The notes under the pieces: generated by a model | The model's input: only the letters and a program-made list of their open reading frames with translations | Database searches by the model: none | Told to the model about the DNA's origin: nothing | Translations under genes and position numbers: made by a program | Shown: positions 27,540-37,029 of the stretch, in pieces | How positions within the stretch are numbered: position 1 is the first letter of the stretch | How the letters are laid out: each line of letters begins with the position of its first letter | Assembly (NCBI RefSeq): GCF_003388735.1 | Contig: NZ_QUBQ01000001.1 | Coordinates: 2,418,001-2,482,000, forward strand | From: Paenibacillus paeoniae | GTDB taxonomy: Bacteria; Bacillota; Bacilli; Paenibacillales; Paenibacillaceae | Length of the DNA stretch: 64,000 nt | Direction: 5' to 3'

Positions 27540-28501
27540 TGGTAATGCACCTTCTTCTCCACAAAGGCGAACTGGACAATCGTCAAAGCGAGAATGATAG
27601 CGAATAACACAAGCGCGAAGGCACTGCCCGTACCGTATTGATAATTTACGAACGCTTCCTTATAAATCGAATAAACGAATACTTCCGTCGAGCCGGCCGG
27701 CCCGCCTTTCGTCATCAGGTGAATCTGACCGAATGCCTGGAACGAACCGATAATCGAGATAACGGTCAGGAAAAACAGTGTGGGTGAGAGCAACGGAAGT
27801 ACGATTTGGACAAATGCTCGAAACGGACCGGCCCCGTCAATCTTGGCGCTGTCGATATAATCCTCGGATATGCCCTGAAGCCCGCTGAGCACCATAATGA
27901 AATTAAAACCGGATTGCATCCAGATCGTCATCATGGAGATGGACAATAGAGCCATCGAAGGGTCTGTCAGCCATTGGATCGGGGATAATCCGGCTTGCTG
28001 AAGGATATAGTTCAGTATGCCGAGCGACGGATGGAACAGAATCATCCAGATAACTGCCGATGTGCTGACCGACATCGCAAGCGGCAGCGAGAATACAAAT
28101 TGAAACCCTCTCATTCCCGGCAGCTTGATATGTGTCAATGCCGCCGTCACAATACCAATGACGATGCCAGCGGGTACAGTAAGCAGCGTAAAGAGCGCCG
28201 TAACCGACAAGCTGTTCCAGAACATGCTGGAGGAGAGCAGCTGGGCAAAATTATCGAAACCGACATACTCCGCGATTCTGCCTCTCGGATCTGTCAGATG
28301 CAGACTGAGATAGAGCGACTTTACGAGCGGATAAAATAGAAACACGGCAAAAAGCACAAGCGACGGGGCCAAAAATAAGTAGCCGAGCGATACTTCCTTC
28401 CATCTTCTTACACGAGCTGACGATTTTCTGGCCACGCGATGAGCGCGGACAGCCTGTGCCGGCAGCGCCAGCTTCCCTTCCTGCATGCTAGCCAATACCA
28501 T
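27536..28501 (-). CDS. ABC transporter permease, UgpA/MalF type
   Basis: 321 residues from ATG 28501, which follows AGAGAGGATGT; an in-frame upstream start at 28540 lacks a ribosome site. A basic cytoplasmic N-terminus is followed by about 6 membrane helices and the EAA loop DSAKIDGAGPFRAFVQIVLP. It is the first gene of the permease-permease-binding protein operon. Confidence 0.9.
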   Translation of the reverse strand: MVLASMQEGKLALPAQAVRAHRVARKSSARVRRWKEVSLGYLFLAPSLVLFAVFLFYPLVKSLYLSLHLTDPRGRIAEYVGFDNFAQLLSSSMFWNSLSVTALFTLLTVPAGIVIGIVTAALTHIKLPGMRGFQFVFSLPLAMSVSTSAVIWMILFHPSLGILNYILQQAGLSPIQWLTDPSMALLSISMMTIWMQSGFNFIMVLSGLQGISEDYIDSAKIDGAGPFRAFVQIVLPLLSPTLFFLTVISIIGSFQAFGQIHLMTKGGPAGSTEVFVYSIYKEAFVNYQYGTGSAFALVLFAIILALTIVQFAFVEKKVHYQ

Positions 28502-28870
28502 ACATCCTCTCTTGTTGGTCTTAAGCCTAACTCTAGACAAGTTTTGTCATTGGAATGTTATGGTAGATTTAAGGTTTTGTAGACGAGGAGTAAGGATCCA
28601 GGAGGAGTCTCCTAGCCTCCTTACTCTCACGCCACCATGCGGGTACGCATGCGAAGGTTCCAAAGCTAACAAAGCTCCAATTAACGTGGAGATAGGTTGC
28701 TCACTGAAAAACCATATGCGAAACAAAAAAATAGCGGTGCGGGATGGTTATCCCTGCATCGCTATTTCTGCATTTCGATTGATTGCCGCCTTAATGGCGT
28801 GTGGCGCAACTATTCCCTTGCCTTCAGCTCAGACAAAGGAATCACCTTTCAAAGCCTTCTCTAGCTCCGC
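28502..28870. other. intergenic region upstream of the Ugp-like operon
   Basis: No gene seen. 28583-28628 holds nested inverted repeats (GGAGTAAGGA with TCCTTACTC, and an inner AGGAGGAGTCTCCT) that could form a hairpin in the operon leader or be an operator. A terminator for the upstream minus-strand gene lies at 28725-28768. I could not assign a promoter. Confidence 0.5.
28725..28768 (-). terminator. terminator of the DUF4825-like gene
   Basis: Stem of about 16 bp (AAATAGCGGTGCGGGA with TCCCTGCATCGCTATTT) and a T7 run on the minus strand. Confidence 0.85.
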
Positions 28871-30010
28871 CTATATCCCTGATTCTCTCAAGTTCAGTTC
28901 CACAATTTTCTGGTTCGACATGCTGTAGACCAGCTCCCCCTCATACCTCGCATCTTCGCCTTCCCACTGTATACGCAGACGCAAGCGATCCGAATCCACC
29001 CATTCCAGAGCTTCCAAGTAAGGATCAGGACGCTGATCATCTACCGTGGTCTGTCCGTCCCAAAAATCGCGGATCGCCTCCACATCCGGTACGGCAAGCT
29101 CCGCACCCCCCTCTGTATCGACGATAACCGTACCACCTCCGGTTCTCGCTTGGTAAGATACCGCGGCATACCGGTTATCCGGCGACCATAGGAACGACTG
29201 CTGATAGTAGCCCGGGGATAGCTCCCACAGCACTTCTCCATTGCCAGCCCTCAGAAGTCTGATGCCTTCCGCAGCCATCATGCCTCCCGACGTGACATGC
29301 TCCACCTGGCCGTACACTTCGAAGAAATACTCCCCATCCGGCGATTCGGACACATAGGATACTGGATTCACTTCCCCTGGCAAGGCGGCAGCAACGTTCG
29401 CTTCTGATTGCGATTGCTCCAAATACTGACCCAGCCGCTCAACATGGTTTTGCTTATCCGCAAAATCGGCTTCAAAGGAGAAATCCGAGCGATTGTATGC
29501 AAGCAGTGGTACATAATCGGACGTTATCAACTCATCAGGCGCTCCCGTATTGCGGTATGCGAACGTGAGTCGGTCTACATTGCCGATCATCGCGAACAAA
29601 ACAATTGCATTGTTGCGGCTTTGCTCCGCAAACTCCAAATCCCTCGCTGCCTCCGGCAGCTCTCCGTAGCCAGCCGCGTCCAGAGGCTCGTAAAACAGCG
29701 TCAAACCATAGGGCTGCTCCGAGCTGGCAATCGCTATATATCTCTGCATGTAGCGGGAATCCGGGGACGGCAGCCAGCTGGCAATTCGAGATACCTTGGA
29801 GTTATCGCCGACGTACTGCGTCATATCCTCGGCGATTTGCTCCAAATCATATCCCGCATACAACACCGAAGGCTCTGTTATCTGCGTTGGCGTTTTGCCC
29901 AGCGGCTCGGCAGCCCATACGAACAGCGCTCCCCATAAAAGCGCAGCCGCACCTCCAAGCGCTGCAATCATCATGATTTTTTTGGGCTTACTGCTTTTAT
30001 TCACGATCAT
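28871..30010 (-). CDS. membrane-anchored DUF4825-like protein with propeller-like C-terminus
   Basis: 379 residues. One N-terminal membrane helix (about 12-33) makes the rest extracytoplasmic. Residues about 48-130 (YVGDNSKVSRIASWLP, then PYGLTLFYEP) resemble DUF4825. The C-terminal part has repeated SPDGEYFFEVYG and SPDNRYAAVSYQ strands, as in TolB/WD-like propellers. ATG 30010 follows GGAGG. Single gene. DUF4825 occurs in signalling and resistance-related membrane proteins, but no function is assigned here. Confidence 0.7.
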   Translation of the reverse strand: MIVNKSSKPKKIMMIAALGGAAALLWGALFVWAAEPLGKTPTQITEPSVLYAGYDLEQIAEDMTQYVGDNSKVSRIASWLPSPDSRYMQRYIAIASSEQPYGLTLFYEPLDAAGYGELPEAARDLEFAEQSRNNAIVLFAMIGNVDRLTFAYRNTGAPDELITSDYVPLLAYNRSDFSFEADFADKQNHVERLGQYLEQSQSEANVAAALPGEVNPVSYVSESPDGEYFFEVYGQVEHVTSGGMMAAEGIRLLRAGNGEVLWELSPGYYQQSFLWSPDNRYAAVSYQARTGGGTVIVDTEGGAELAVPDVEAIRDFWDGQTTVDDQRPDPYLEALEWVDSDRLRLRIQWEGEDARYEGELVYSMSNQKIVELNLRESGI

Positions 30011-30137
30011 GACTTCACGTCCTCCGTTTCTGCTGCATCACCATATTTGGGGCCCACTATCGTATATTCTTTTCTATCCATGATATAGTAAAAACGCACC
30101 TGTTTCAAAAGTCTGGTTATGACATAGGAGGAGTTCC

Positions 30138-30668
30138 ATGGACTACATACGGGATTATGCTATGTACGCATCCATCTTCGGCATGTTCAGCTTTGTCTGG
30201 TTCGGATGGGCGCAGGAGCGTCCACGCCGCGGCTGGCGTCCCTATCTCGGTATTGCATCCGGTATTGCTCTGCTGGTCTGCTTGTTTGGCGTATATTTGA
30301 GCATTACCAACTGGGGAGAAGCGTCTGCTCTAAAGGAAAGTTCATCATTCACAACTTATTTGATCACCGTCTATATGGAGTTTTTCCTGGCTGGACTCGG
30401 GGCTTTTCTATTGATTCGCAAAAAACGAAGCGACTTCGTTGCGCCTTGGATCGCCTTTATCGTCGGCATTCATTTTATCGCTCTTGTAGGGGTGTTCGAT
30501 GATCCTAGCTTATACGTGCTTGCGGCTCTCTTAGTTGCCATATCCCTTATCTCCCTATTCCTTGCCCCGAAGCTTCAGGTCGCCAGAAGCGCCATTACGG
30601 GTGTCGGCTCCGGTACCGTACTGTTTGGCTTTGCGATTCTAGGACTCATTCGATTTTTTTCCGTGTAA
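30138..30668 (+). CDS. small integral membrane protein of unknown function
   Basis: 176 residues with about 5-6 membrane helices (around 8-25, 36-56, 70-92, 100-118, 122-142, 150-173). No family motif recognised. The ATG follows AGGAGGAGTTCC. Single gene, divergent from the DUF4825-like gene and closed by the hairpin at 30694. Confidence 0.75.
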   Translation: MDYIRDYAMYASIFGMFSFVWFGWAQERPRRGWRPYLGIASGIALLVCLFGVYLSITNWGEASALKESSSFTTYLITVYMEFFLAGLGAFLLIRKKRSDFVAPWIAFIVGIHFIALVGVFDDPSLYVLAALLVAISLISLFLAPKLQVARSAITGVGSGTVLFGFAILGLIRFFSV

Positions 30669-30693
30669 AGCTTGATGCAAGCCTATATGCCCC

Positions 30694-30730
30694 AGAGAAG
30701 CCTGTTGAGATCGCTCAACAGGCTTCTCTA
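30694..30730. terminator. terminator between convergent genes
   Basis: Perfect 16-bp stem AGAGAAGCCTGTTGAG with CTCAACAGGCTTCTCT and a 4-base loop; the T tail is weak (ATTCCCCTT). It lies between the membrane protein and the AraC regulator. Confidence 0.75.
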
Positions 30731-30757
30731 TTCCCCTTATTCGATTCTGTGACTATT

Positions 30758-31828
30758 CTAGGAGGCCGGATTGCTGCCCGCCGCTCTCGAAGCTGAGGTA
30801 TAGGCTCCGCTTTCCTCATTCGCTTGCTCCGGATTCGCCCGGTATTGGCCGGGCGTCATTCCCGTCCACTTCTTGAATGCGCTCTGGAACGCACTTGGCT
30901 CGGAGAAATGCAGGGCATATGCAATATCGCCGACAGAAGCGTTGCGATTGCGCAAATACCTCATTGCCGTCTCCTTGCGAACTTGCACAGATAGATCATT
31001 AAAGGTCGTGCTTTCGGACTTCAACTTATGCTGAAGCGTCCTGACGCTCATGCCGAACTGCTCCGCGGCCTGCTGCAGGGTGGGAAAGCGGGTCGGCAGA
31101 GTCTTTCTCATCCAACGCATCATTTGTTCCTGCAACCCTGCAGACTCCGACATCCCATCCCTTGTTTCCTGAGCGATCGTCTCGAAGACGGACAACAGCC
31201 TGGGATCGGAATAAATAGCGGGGTAATCCAGTGTTTCCCTGCTCATGCGCAAGCTATTGCTCTCGCAGCCAAAGGATGGTACCCGGCCAAATACAGGCAA
31301 GTACGGTTCTATATCGGATGGTGCCTCATGCGAAAATTGAACCTCATACAGCGGGATAATCCGGTTACTTAGCTTGCCGATCATACGGAAGAGCGAACTG
31401 GCCATCTCCTCCATACAATGACGGGAATCCTCGCTGCCCTCCTGCAGCCTCATCGTCAACAGAAAGTCGTCATCCACGACATCCCACGCCAGATTAAACC
31501 CGCTGCACAGAATCAGATTGTACCGTTGGTATGCGTCTAAGGCATCGCCAATTGTAGGGGAATGCATCATGACATAACCGAGCAAGCCCATATCGGCAAA
31601 TTCCATAATGAGTCCTTGATGCAGACCAAAATGATCATCATTGGTATAGATCGCCGCCTCAATCATAAGCCGCTTTAGCTCCGAGCCTGGAATACGCGCC
31701 TCCACATCCTGCAATAAAGCAGAGTCGAAGGACGCATAACGGCAGAAGTCCTCCGCATTATATCCTTTATGCACAATCGTCTTCATGACGGGAAATACCA
31801 TCGAGATGGCTACGCTTGGCTCGTTCAT
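30758..31828 (-). CDS. AraC-family regulator with arabinose-binding-like N-domain (OruR/ArgR type)
   Basis: 356 residues from ATG 31828, chosen because GGAGGTGAAGG precedes it; an upstream start at 31891 has no ribosome site. Residues about 10-200 match the N-domain of OruR-like regulators (GLLGYVMMHSPTIGDALDAY). The C-terminal double helix-turn-helix spans about 250-345 (LQQAAEQFGMSVRTLQHKL and VGDIAYALHFSEPSAFQSAF). It is divergent from the quinone reductase at 31952, its most likely target. Confidence 0.88.
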   Translation of the reverse strand: MNEPSVAISMVFPVMKTIVHKGYNAEDFCRYASFDSALLQDVEARIPGSELKRLMIEAAIYTNDDHFGLHQGLIMEFADMGLLGYVMMHSPTIGDALDAYQRYNLILCSGFNLAWDVVDDDFLLTMRLQEGSEDSRHCMEEMASSLFRMIGKLSNRIIPLYEVQFSHEAPSDIEPYLPVFGRVPSFGCESNSLRMSRETLDYPAIYSDPRLLSVFETIAQETRDGMSESAGLQEQMMRWMRKTLPTRFPTLQQAAEQFGMSVRTLQHKLKSESTTFNDLSVQVRKETAMRYLRNRNASVGDIAYALHFSEPSAFQSAFKKWTGMTPGQYRANPEQANEESGAYTSASRAAGSNPAS

Positions 31829-31951
31829 ATCCTTCACCTCCAACTGCGCAAATAAACAATTCCAATTGCGCATTAGATCATAGTGTTGCAATCAGAATCC
31901 TTATATGCTTGACATAGTCCTACACCACTATCATATAGGAGGAACATCTCG

Positions 31952-32533
31952 ATGAAAACGAATATTCTGGTCATTAACGGTCATCCCGATCCCAAAAGCT
32001 TTTGCTCCGCGTTGTCTGAAGCTTATATAGCAGGCGCCGAAGGAAATGGAGCTCAAGTGCGTTACCTCGATCTGAACAAGCTCAGCTTTGATCCGATACT
32101 CCAGTACGGTTATCGCCAGAGGACAGAGCTGGAACCGGAGCTCGCAGAAGCACAGGAGCTCATCCGTTGGGCGCATCATCTCGTCTTCGTCTACCCGACA
32201 TGGTGGGGCGCCATGCCAGCGCTTCTCAAAGGATTTATCGACCGCGTCTTCCTGCCCGGCTTCGCCTTCAAATACCGCCAAAACTCCCCGTTATGGGATA
32301 AGCTGCTGGTCGGGCGCACGGCGCATCTGATCGTCACAATGGACACTCCGTCCTTATTTAATCGGTTGATTTATCGGCGGGCGGGCCATAACGTCATGAA
32401 GCGCAACATCTTGCAGTTCTGCGGCATTAAGCCTGTGCGCATCACTGAGATTACACCTGTTAAGCCTTCCACTCCCGAGCAGCGGGACAAGTGGCTGAAT
32501 CAGGTGAAGCAGCTTGGAGCAAAGCGCGCATAA
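31952..32533 (+). CDS. flavodoxin-fold NAD(P)H quinone reductase
   Basis: 193 residues, MdaB/KefF-like. The fold shows in ILVINGHPDPKSF (FMN phosphate loop), VFVYPTWWGAMPALLKGFID and LPGFAFKY. Such enzymes perform two-electron quinone reduction with FMN. ATG 31952 follows AGGAGG. Divergent from the AraC regulator. Confidence 0.9.
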   Translation: MKTNILVINGHPDPKSFCSALSEAYIAGAEGNGAQVRYLDLNKLSFDPILQYGYRQRTELEPELAEAQELIRWAHHLVFVYPTWWGAMPALLKGFIDRVFLPGFAFKYRQNSPLWDKLLVGRTAHLIVTMDTPSLFNRLIYRRAGHNVMKRNILQFCGIKPVRITEITPVKPSTPEQRDKWLNQVKQLGAKRA

Positions 32534-32610
32534 TGGGCAGGAGGAAAAATAATCCGGTACAAGGACTGTTGCCTCGGACCTGATTTCTGCCTGCACTGTA
32601 TTGTTCCGCT

Positions 32611-33183
32611 CTAGGAGAGCGCAGCAGCTTCCATCTCACTGCCCAACTCGATCAGCTTGTTGATCGTATTCCAGTTCCGCACGGTAGATGGGACGCCCAG
32701 CTTCTCCACATGGGCAGACAACTTGGAATTGCGAACGCTGAGGCTATACAGCAGATACAAATTGATCCCGTCAAGCACATAGCGGTCCTCTCCGGTGTCG
32801 ATGCTCCCAAGCTTCTCCAGCTTATCCGGCAGCGGCCGCTCCAGCAGCATCGACACATACAGTACTTCCCCTTCTGCGGAAGCTTTGGCTTCCGCAACTT
32901 GCTGTTCCGAGAAAGGCAGGTTCCCCTTTATGCTTCTTAGCTCATCAAGCGTCCTCATGACGACTTTGATCGCCAGTCCGAAGTCGGCCTCGATCGTCTG
33001 TTCAATGCGCTCCCGGAGCGGCTGCTCTTCTTCATTCGATTCGAACAAAATGTTGCCGCTCTGGATATAGGTTTGCACACGCTGCAAGCCGATTGTGCCA
33101 AGCGACTCCCGCAGCTCCGCCATTTTGATTTTATTTTTCCCGCCTACATTAATGCCTCGAAGCAATGCGATATAGATGGACAT
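32611..33183 (-). CDS. DUF1697 family protein
   Basis: 190 residues from ATG 33183 (a GTG at 33195 is an alternative). The N-terminal YIALLRGINVGGKNKIKM, then YIQSGNILFES and a late TVRNWNTINKL, match DUF1697. The family is widespread and uncharacterised; cytoplasmic. It lies 3' of the ABC-F gene on the same strand, with a 55-base gap, so it may share its transcript. Confidence 0.88.
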   Translation of the reverse strand: MSIYIALLRGINVGGKNKIKMAELRESLGTIGLQRVQTYIQSGNILFESNEEEQPLRERIEQTIEADFGLAIKVVMRTLDELRSIKGNLPFSEQQVAEAKASAEGEVLYVSMLLERPLPDKLEKLGSIDTGEDRYVLDGINLYLLYSLSVRNSKLSAHVEKLGVPSTVRNWNTINKLIELGSEMEAAALS

Positions 33184-33238
33184 CTGAGGGATCACCGCTT
33201 TCGATAAAATAGTCTACTGCTATAGTAGCACATCCCGC

Positions 33239-35200
33239 TTAACTGGAATGTTCCATCCACTTCTCCATCAGAGCAGACAGCTTCGCCTCCAGCGCTTCAC
33301 GCTCACTCCAGCCTTGCTCAAGCAGCTCCATATTGCCGCTCTCGGATCGCTCCATGAGTTCGCCGTCTATCGCCTTTAGTTGCTGCTCCAGATTGGCTAT
33401 CTCGCTCTCCAGTTGCTCTCGCAGTTGCTCGCCGTTCTTCGTCCGGCCGTCTTGACCGACAGACTTCTGCGGTTGCCTCTCCGCTGCCGATCGCGATGCA
33501 GCTCCAATCTGCTTGCCCGACGAAGCTGTTCCTCCCTCTTTATTCCCTAAAGGGAGTTCCACTGTCGTTCGTTCCATTCGCTTCTCCTTGAAGCGATTGT
33601 AATCACCAAGATAAGAGACAATTCGGCCCTGTTCCAGCTCCCAGATCCGCTTGGCAAGCCGGTTCATAAAGTAGCGGTCATGAGAGATAGCCAGAATCGT
33701 ACCGGGGAATTCCTCCAGCGCTTCCTCCAGTGCTTCCCGCGAATCGATATCAAGATGATTGGTCGGCTCGTCCAGGAGCAGAAGATTGGGCTTGCGCCTC
33801 ACGAGCAACGCGAGCCTCAGCCGGGACCATTCTCCTCCAGACAGCGATGACAGCGGCTTGAATACATCATTGCCGTAGAACAAGTAATGCGCCAGTACAT
33901 TGCGGGCCTCTCCTTCCTCAAGGCCATCCTCGATGCGGAAGTACTCCAGCACTGTCTGCTTCGGATTCACCCTCGCCTCCTGCTGGGCCAGATAGCCAAT
34001 ATCTACACGCGAGCCGATGGTCATGTCGCCCGCATCCGGGCTTTCTGTACCAAGCACAAGCTTCAGGAGCGTCGTCTTCCCGGCGCCATTGTCGCCCAGA
34101 AGAGCGACTTTCTCCCCGTAGAGCAGACTGCCCTCAGCCTCGCTTAAAATGACCCGGTCGCCATACTGCTTGCGTACGCCGGAGAACTCCAATACTCTTC
34201 GCGCGGAGCGATCCTGCGGAGAAAGCTCAAACTCAGCCGTCTTCCGCTCCAGTACCGGCCGTTTGATCTTCTCCATGCGTTCAAGCGCCTTGCGGATGGA
34301 AGCGGCTCGCTTGAAGAACTTCCCGTTATCGCCGATTCTGCCCCACTCCTCAAGCTGGCGAATCGTCTCCTTCATTTTTTTGATCACCTTCTGCTGCTCC
34401 TGGAATTGTGCGAATTGCTGAAGCAATCGTGCTTCCTTCTCTTTCACATACCCGCTGTAAGAGGCCAAATACAATTGGGATTCTCCGTCCTCCACCTCGA
34501 TCGTCTCGGTTGTGACGGCATCCAGGAAGTAACGGTCATGCGATACAATGACGTACGCCCCTTCATATCGGTTAAGAAATTGCTCCAACCACTCGATTCC
34601 TTTGAGGTCCAGGTGATTCGTCGGTTCATCAAGCAGCAGCAGCTCCGGCCTAACGACCAACTGCGAGGCTAACACAATACGCGTCTTCTCTCCACCGGAC
34701 AGACTGCCGAAGATACGACTATCCTGACTTCGGTCAATCTGCAAGCCCGCTGCAACCTGATCAATATTTGTCTCCATCTCATAGCCGCCGCCCTGCTCGA
34801 ATTTCTCCTGCAGCTTCGCATAGGCTGCCAGCAGATGCTCCAGCTTCCCGGGCTGCGCCAACGCCTCGGACGAGGACATGGCCTTCTCCAGCTCCGCCAT
34901 CTCTTCCCGAATGGCCAGCAATTCCCTATAGCCGAATGCAAGCACCTCATAAACCGTCAACCGCTCAAACTCCGCTGGTATTTGCGGCAGGTAGCCAATC
35001 CGAAGTCCCTTCTTGATCGTCAATACGCCTTCGTCAGCCCCATCATGCCCTGCGATTAGGCGCAGCAGCGTTGATTTACCGCTGCCATTGCGGCCAATCA
35101 AAGCCACTTTGCCACCTTCTTTTAATTGAAAGGTTATATTCTCCAGCACCAGATTGGCTGCATGATATTTTTTCACGTTCTGCACTTGTACAATAATCAT
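33239..35200 (-). CDS. ABC-F family ATPase (ribosome-protection type)
   Basis: 653 residues, two ATP-binding cassettes and no membrane segment. First cassette: GRNGSGKST, LSGGEKTRI, LLLLDEPTNHLD. Second: GDNGAGKTT, LSGGEWSRL, LLLLDEPTNHLD. A charged interdomain linker lies about 245-320, and a C-terminal coiled coil about 560-650 follows a Gly/Ser/Gln-rich stretch. ABC-F proteins bind the ribosome; many expel antibiotics from the peptidyl-transferase centre (VmlR, Lsa, Vga), others aid translation. The attenuator and leader peptide upstream favour an antibiotic-inducible resistance factor. ATG 35200, with AGGAGG 8 bases before it. Confidence 0.9.
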   Translation of the reverse strand: MIIVQVQNVKKYHAANLVLENITFQLKEGGKVALIGRNGSGKSTLLRLIAGHDGADEGVLTIKKGLRIGYLPQIPAEFERLTVYEVLAFGYRELLAIREEMAELEKAMSSSEALAQPGKLEHLLAAYAKLQEKFEQGGGYEMETNIDQVAAGLQIDRSQDSRIFGSLSGGEKTRIVLASQLVVRPELLLLDEPTNHLDLKGIEWLEQFLNRYEGAYVIVSHDRYFLDAVTTETIEVEDGESQLYLASYSGYVKEKEARLLQQFAQFQEQQKVIKKMKETIRQLEEWGRIGDNGKFFKRAASIRKALERMEKIKRPVLERKTAEFELSPQDRSARRVLEFSGVRKQYGDRVILSEAEGSLLYGEKVALLGDNGAGKTTLLKLVLGTESPDAGDMTIGSRVDIGYLAQQEARVNPKQTVLEYFRIEDGLEEGEARNVLAHYLFYGNDVFKPLSSLSGGEWSRLRLALLVRRKPNLLLLDEPTNHLDIDSREALEEALEEFPGTILAISHDRYFMNRLAKRIWELEQGRIVSYLGDYNRFKEKRMERTTVELPLGNKEGGTASSGKQIGAASRSAAERQPQKSVGQDGRTKNGEQLREQLESEIANLEQQLKAIDGELMERSESGNMELLEQGWSEREALEAKLSALMEKWMEHSS

Positions 35201-35244
35201 CTAAAGTTCCTCCTATAGATGAAGACCCTGACCTGCGCGCATAC

Positions 35245-35280
35245 AAAAAGAGGGCCGCGACAACAAGCCCGCGACCCTCT
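35245..35280 (-). terminator. attenuator hairpin in the ABC-F leader
   Basis: On the minus strand, a stem of about 12 bp (AGAGGGTCGCG with CGCGGCCCTCT, including a wobble) is followed by T5. It sits between the leader-peptide stop and the ABC-F ribosome site, so transcription would end here unless antitermination occurs. Confidence 0.85.
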
Positions 35281-35304
35281 GGATGGTATAGCTATCCGTA
35301 GTGG

Positions 35305-35448
35305 TTAAGGTAGGCGTCTTCTCGCGAATGGTGTAATCGTATGGTTGAAATTAGACAGACTGCTCCCGTTAACGAAAACAGTATGAACAATGCCAGACAT
35401 TGCCACAGGCAGCTGGCTAATACGATTGTTGGCCATCTCAAGATTCAC
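35305..35448 (-). CDS. leader peptide of the ABC-F gene
   Basis: 47-codon reading frame starting at GTG 35448, with AAGGAGG (35457-35463) at ideal spacing, and ending with TAA at 35305. The peptide starts MNLEMANNRISQLP and ends PFARRRLP. It lies wholly upstream of the attenuator hairpin, the position of ribosome-sensing leader peptides in erm, msr and vmlR-type genes. A drug-stalled ribosome on this frame would be expected to alter folding and allow read-through; that mechanism is inferred. Confidence 0.75.
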   Translation of the reverse strand: MNLEMANNRISQLPVAMSGIVHTVFVNGSSLSNFNHTITPFARRRLP

Positions 35449-35521
35449 CTACCTCACCTCCTTCGTCATAATGAAACCAATATACCATGATTCATCAGAT
35501 GTTGGCAATTACGTTCTCGCA

Positions 35522-36862
35522 TTACCCCCTGGCTTTCTTCACTTCCTCCAAAATCGCTTTGACACCCGCTTCGATCTTCTCCGGCTTTGTGCGCGAGATG
35601 CTGATTCGCAAAAATTTCTCCCGATCCAGCCAATTTGACAAATAGAAGTCTTTGCCGGACATGACACTGACTCCTCTCGCGGCAAGACTATGAATGAGTC
35701 GTTCCAGATTGACGGTCTTCGGCAGCTTGAATTGCACATAGATGCCTGCGCCCTTATGGGAGATCTCCATAATGCCCTCATGATCCCAACGGCTCAGCGC
35801 CTCATTCAGCATACGGATTCTTGTCGTATACTGACTGCCAATCCGGCTCTTGTGGCGCGCATACATGCCATTATTCATATAGACCTCAAGCGCAGCCTGT
35901 GAGAGAAGAGAGGGACCGGAATATCGCCCGCTAGCGTAGAAGGTATATGTCAGCTTCTCCGGCAATACCACTGCCCCGAGCCTCAAGCCCGGAAATATGA
36001 TTTTCGAAAAACTTTTCACATAGATGACATGGGAGGTGCGATTATACGAATAAATCGGATCAAAGCCGCTTTCGAGACCCAGATCTGCCATATAATCATC
36101 TTCCACGATATAGACGTCATACTTGCTGGCGAGATCGGCAATACGCCTTCTATCTTGCGTGCTAAAGGATGTACCGATCGGATTGTGAAATCTTGGCATC
36201 GTGTAGAAGAACTTGATGCTGTCGTTTTTGAACCTTTGTTCGAGTTCGTTCATATCCATGCCCGCGGCTGAACGAGCAATTCCGCTTACTGGAATGCCCT
36301 CCGCCTCCAGATATTTAATATATAGATCATAGCTTGGCTGCTCGATCAGAATTGTTTTCTTACCATTCGGAAACGGCATCCTTGCCAATTCCTCCAGGAC
36401 CGGACTAGCTCCTGAAGTGACCAAGATCCTCCTCACATCGGTGAACACCTGATCTTCCGCCAAGTGGGACACCAGTGTCTGTCTAAGCTTCTCCAGCCCC
36501 TTTGGATCGCCATAAGTGAAAAGTTCATGCTTATACGTATCGATTGCTTTATTCAAGCAATGCTGGAAGTCAAGATAAGGAAATACATCCACATCAGGGA
36601 GTGCCGAGGAGAAATCAATAAGATTCGTGTCCTTGTCACCAGGCGACCTGCCCGGACGTTCCACTACATAATAACCGCTTTGGGGAATGGCATAAATGGC
36701 ATGCCGACTCTCCAGCTCCGCATACGCTCTAGTGATGGTGCCGATTCCGCAGCCGTAAGCTTCTGCAGCTGCCCGTACTGACGGCAGTTGATCTCCTGGG
36801 CGATACGTTCCATCATCTATTTTCCCTTCAATATCTTCCATGACGCTCGTATATTTCTTCAT
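35522..36862 (-). CDS. MocR-type GntR regulator with aminotransferase domain
   Basis: 446 residues from ATG 36862. A GntR winged helix (about 1-72, LPSVRAAAEAYGCGIGTITRAY) is joined to a class I aminotransferase domain (about 90-440) that binds PLP through the Lys in VKSFSKIIFPGLRLG. MocR regulators sense PLP plus an amino compound. It is divergent from the EamA transporter, which it probably regulates; a palindrome and direct repeat lie between them (36906-36929). Confidence 0.9.
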   Translation of the reverse strand: MKKYTSVMEDIEGKIDDGTYRPGDQLPSVRAAAEAYGCGIGTITRAYAELESRHAIYAIPQSGYYVVERPGRSPGDKDTNLIDFSSALPDVDVFPYLDFQHCLNKAIDTYKHELFTYGDPKGLEKLRQTLVSHLAEDQVFTDVRRILVTSGASPVLEELARMPFPNGKKTILIEQPSYDLYIKYLEAEGIPVSGIARSAAGMDMNELEQRFKNDSIKFFYTMPRFHNPIGTSFSTQDRRRIADLASKYDVYIVEDDYMADLGLESGFDPIYSYNRTSHVIYVKSFSKIIFPGLRLGAVVLPEKLTYTFYASGRYSGPSLLSQAALEVYMNNGMYARHKSRIGSQYTTRIRMLNEALSRWDHEGIMEISHKGAGIYVQFKLPKTVNLERLIHSLAARGVSVMSGKDFYLSNWLDREKFLRISISRTKPEKIEAGVKAILEEVKKARG

Positions 36863-36905
36863 CCCGCTGCACCCCGTTTCCCCTTCTATTATACATGGAG
36901 CATTC

Positions 36906-36929
36906 AACTGTATCGATACAGTTCTGTAT
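36906..36929. promoter_or_regulatory. candidate MocR operator
   Basis: A perfect 18-bp palindrome AACTGTATCGATACAGTT (36906-36923), followed by a second CTGTAT (36924-36929), giving direct repeats of CTGTAT 16 bases apart. It lies between the divergent MocR and EamA genes. Confidence 0.6.
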
Positions 36930-37029
36930 ATTGGCCATTGTTGGCTATTTCAATACGCCCTATCATTTTTATTAGAGGACATGAGTGCTGCACACTCGTT
37001 CCAAAACTGAATGCAAGGAGACACCTGTT

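Noticed and set aside
28583..28628. Nested inverted repeat upstream of the Ugp-like operon as a riboswitch
   Set aside because: It is a simple imperfect hairpin without a recognisable conserved riboswitch core; noted only as a possible operator or leader hairpin.
31909..31937. TTGACA-like promoter directly before the quinone reductase
   Set aside because: The only -10 at proper spacing (CATATA) would place the transcription start on top of the ribosome-binding site.
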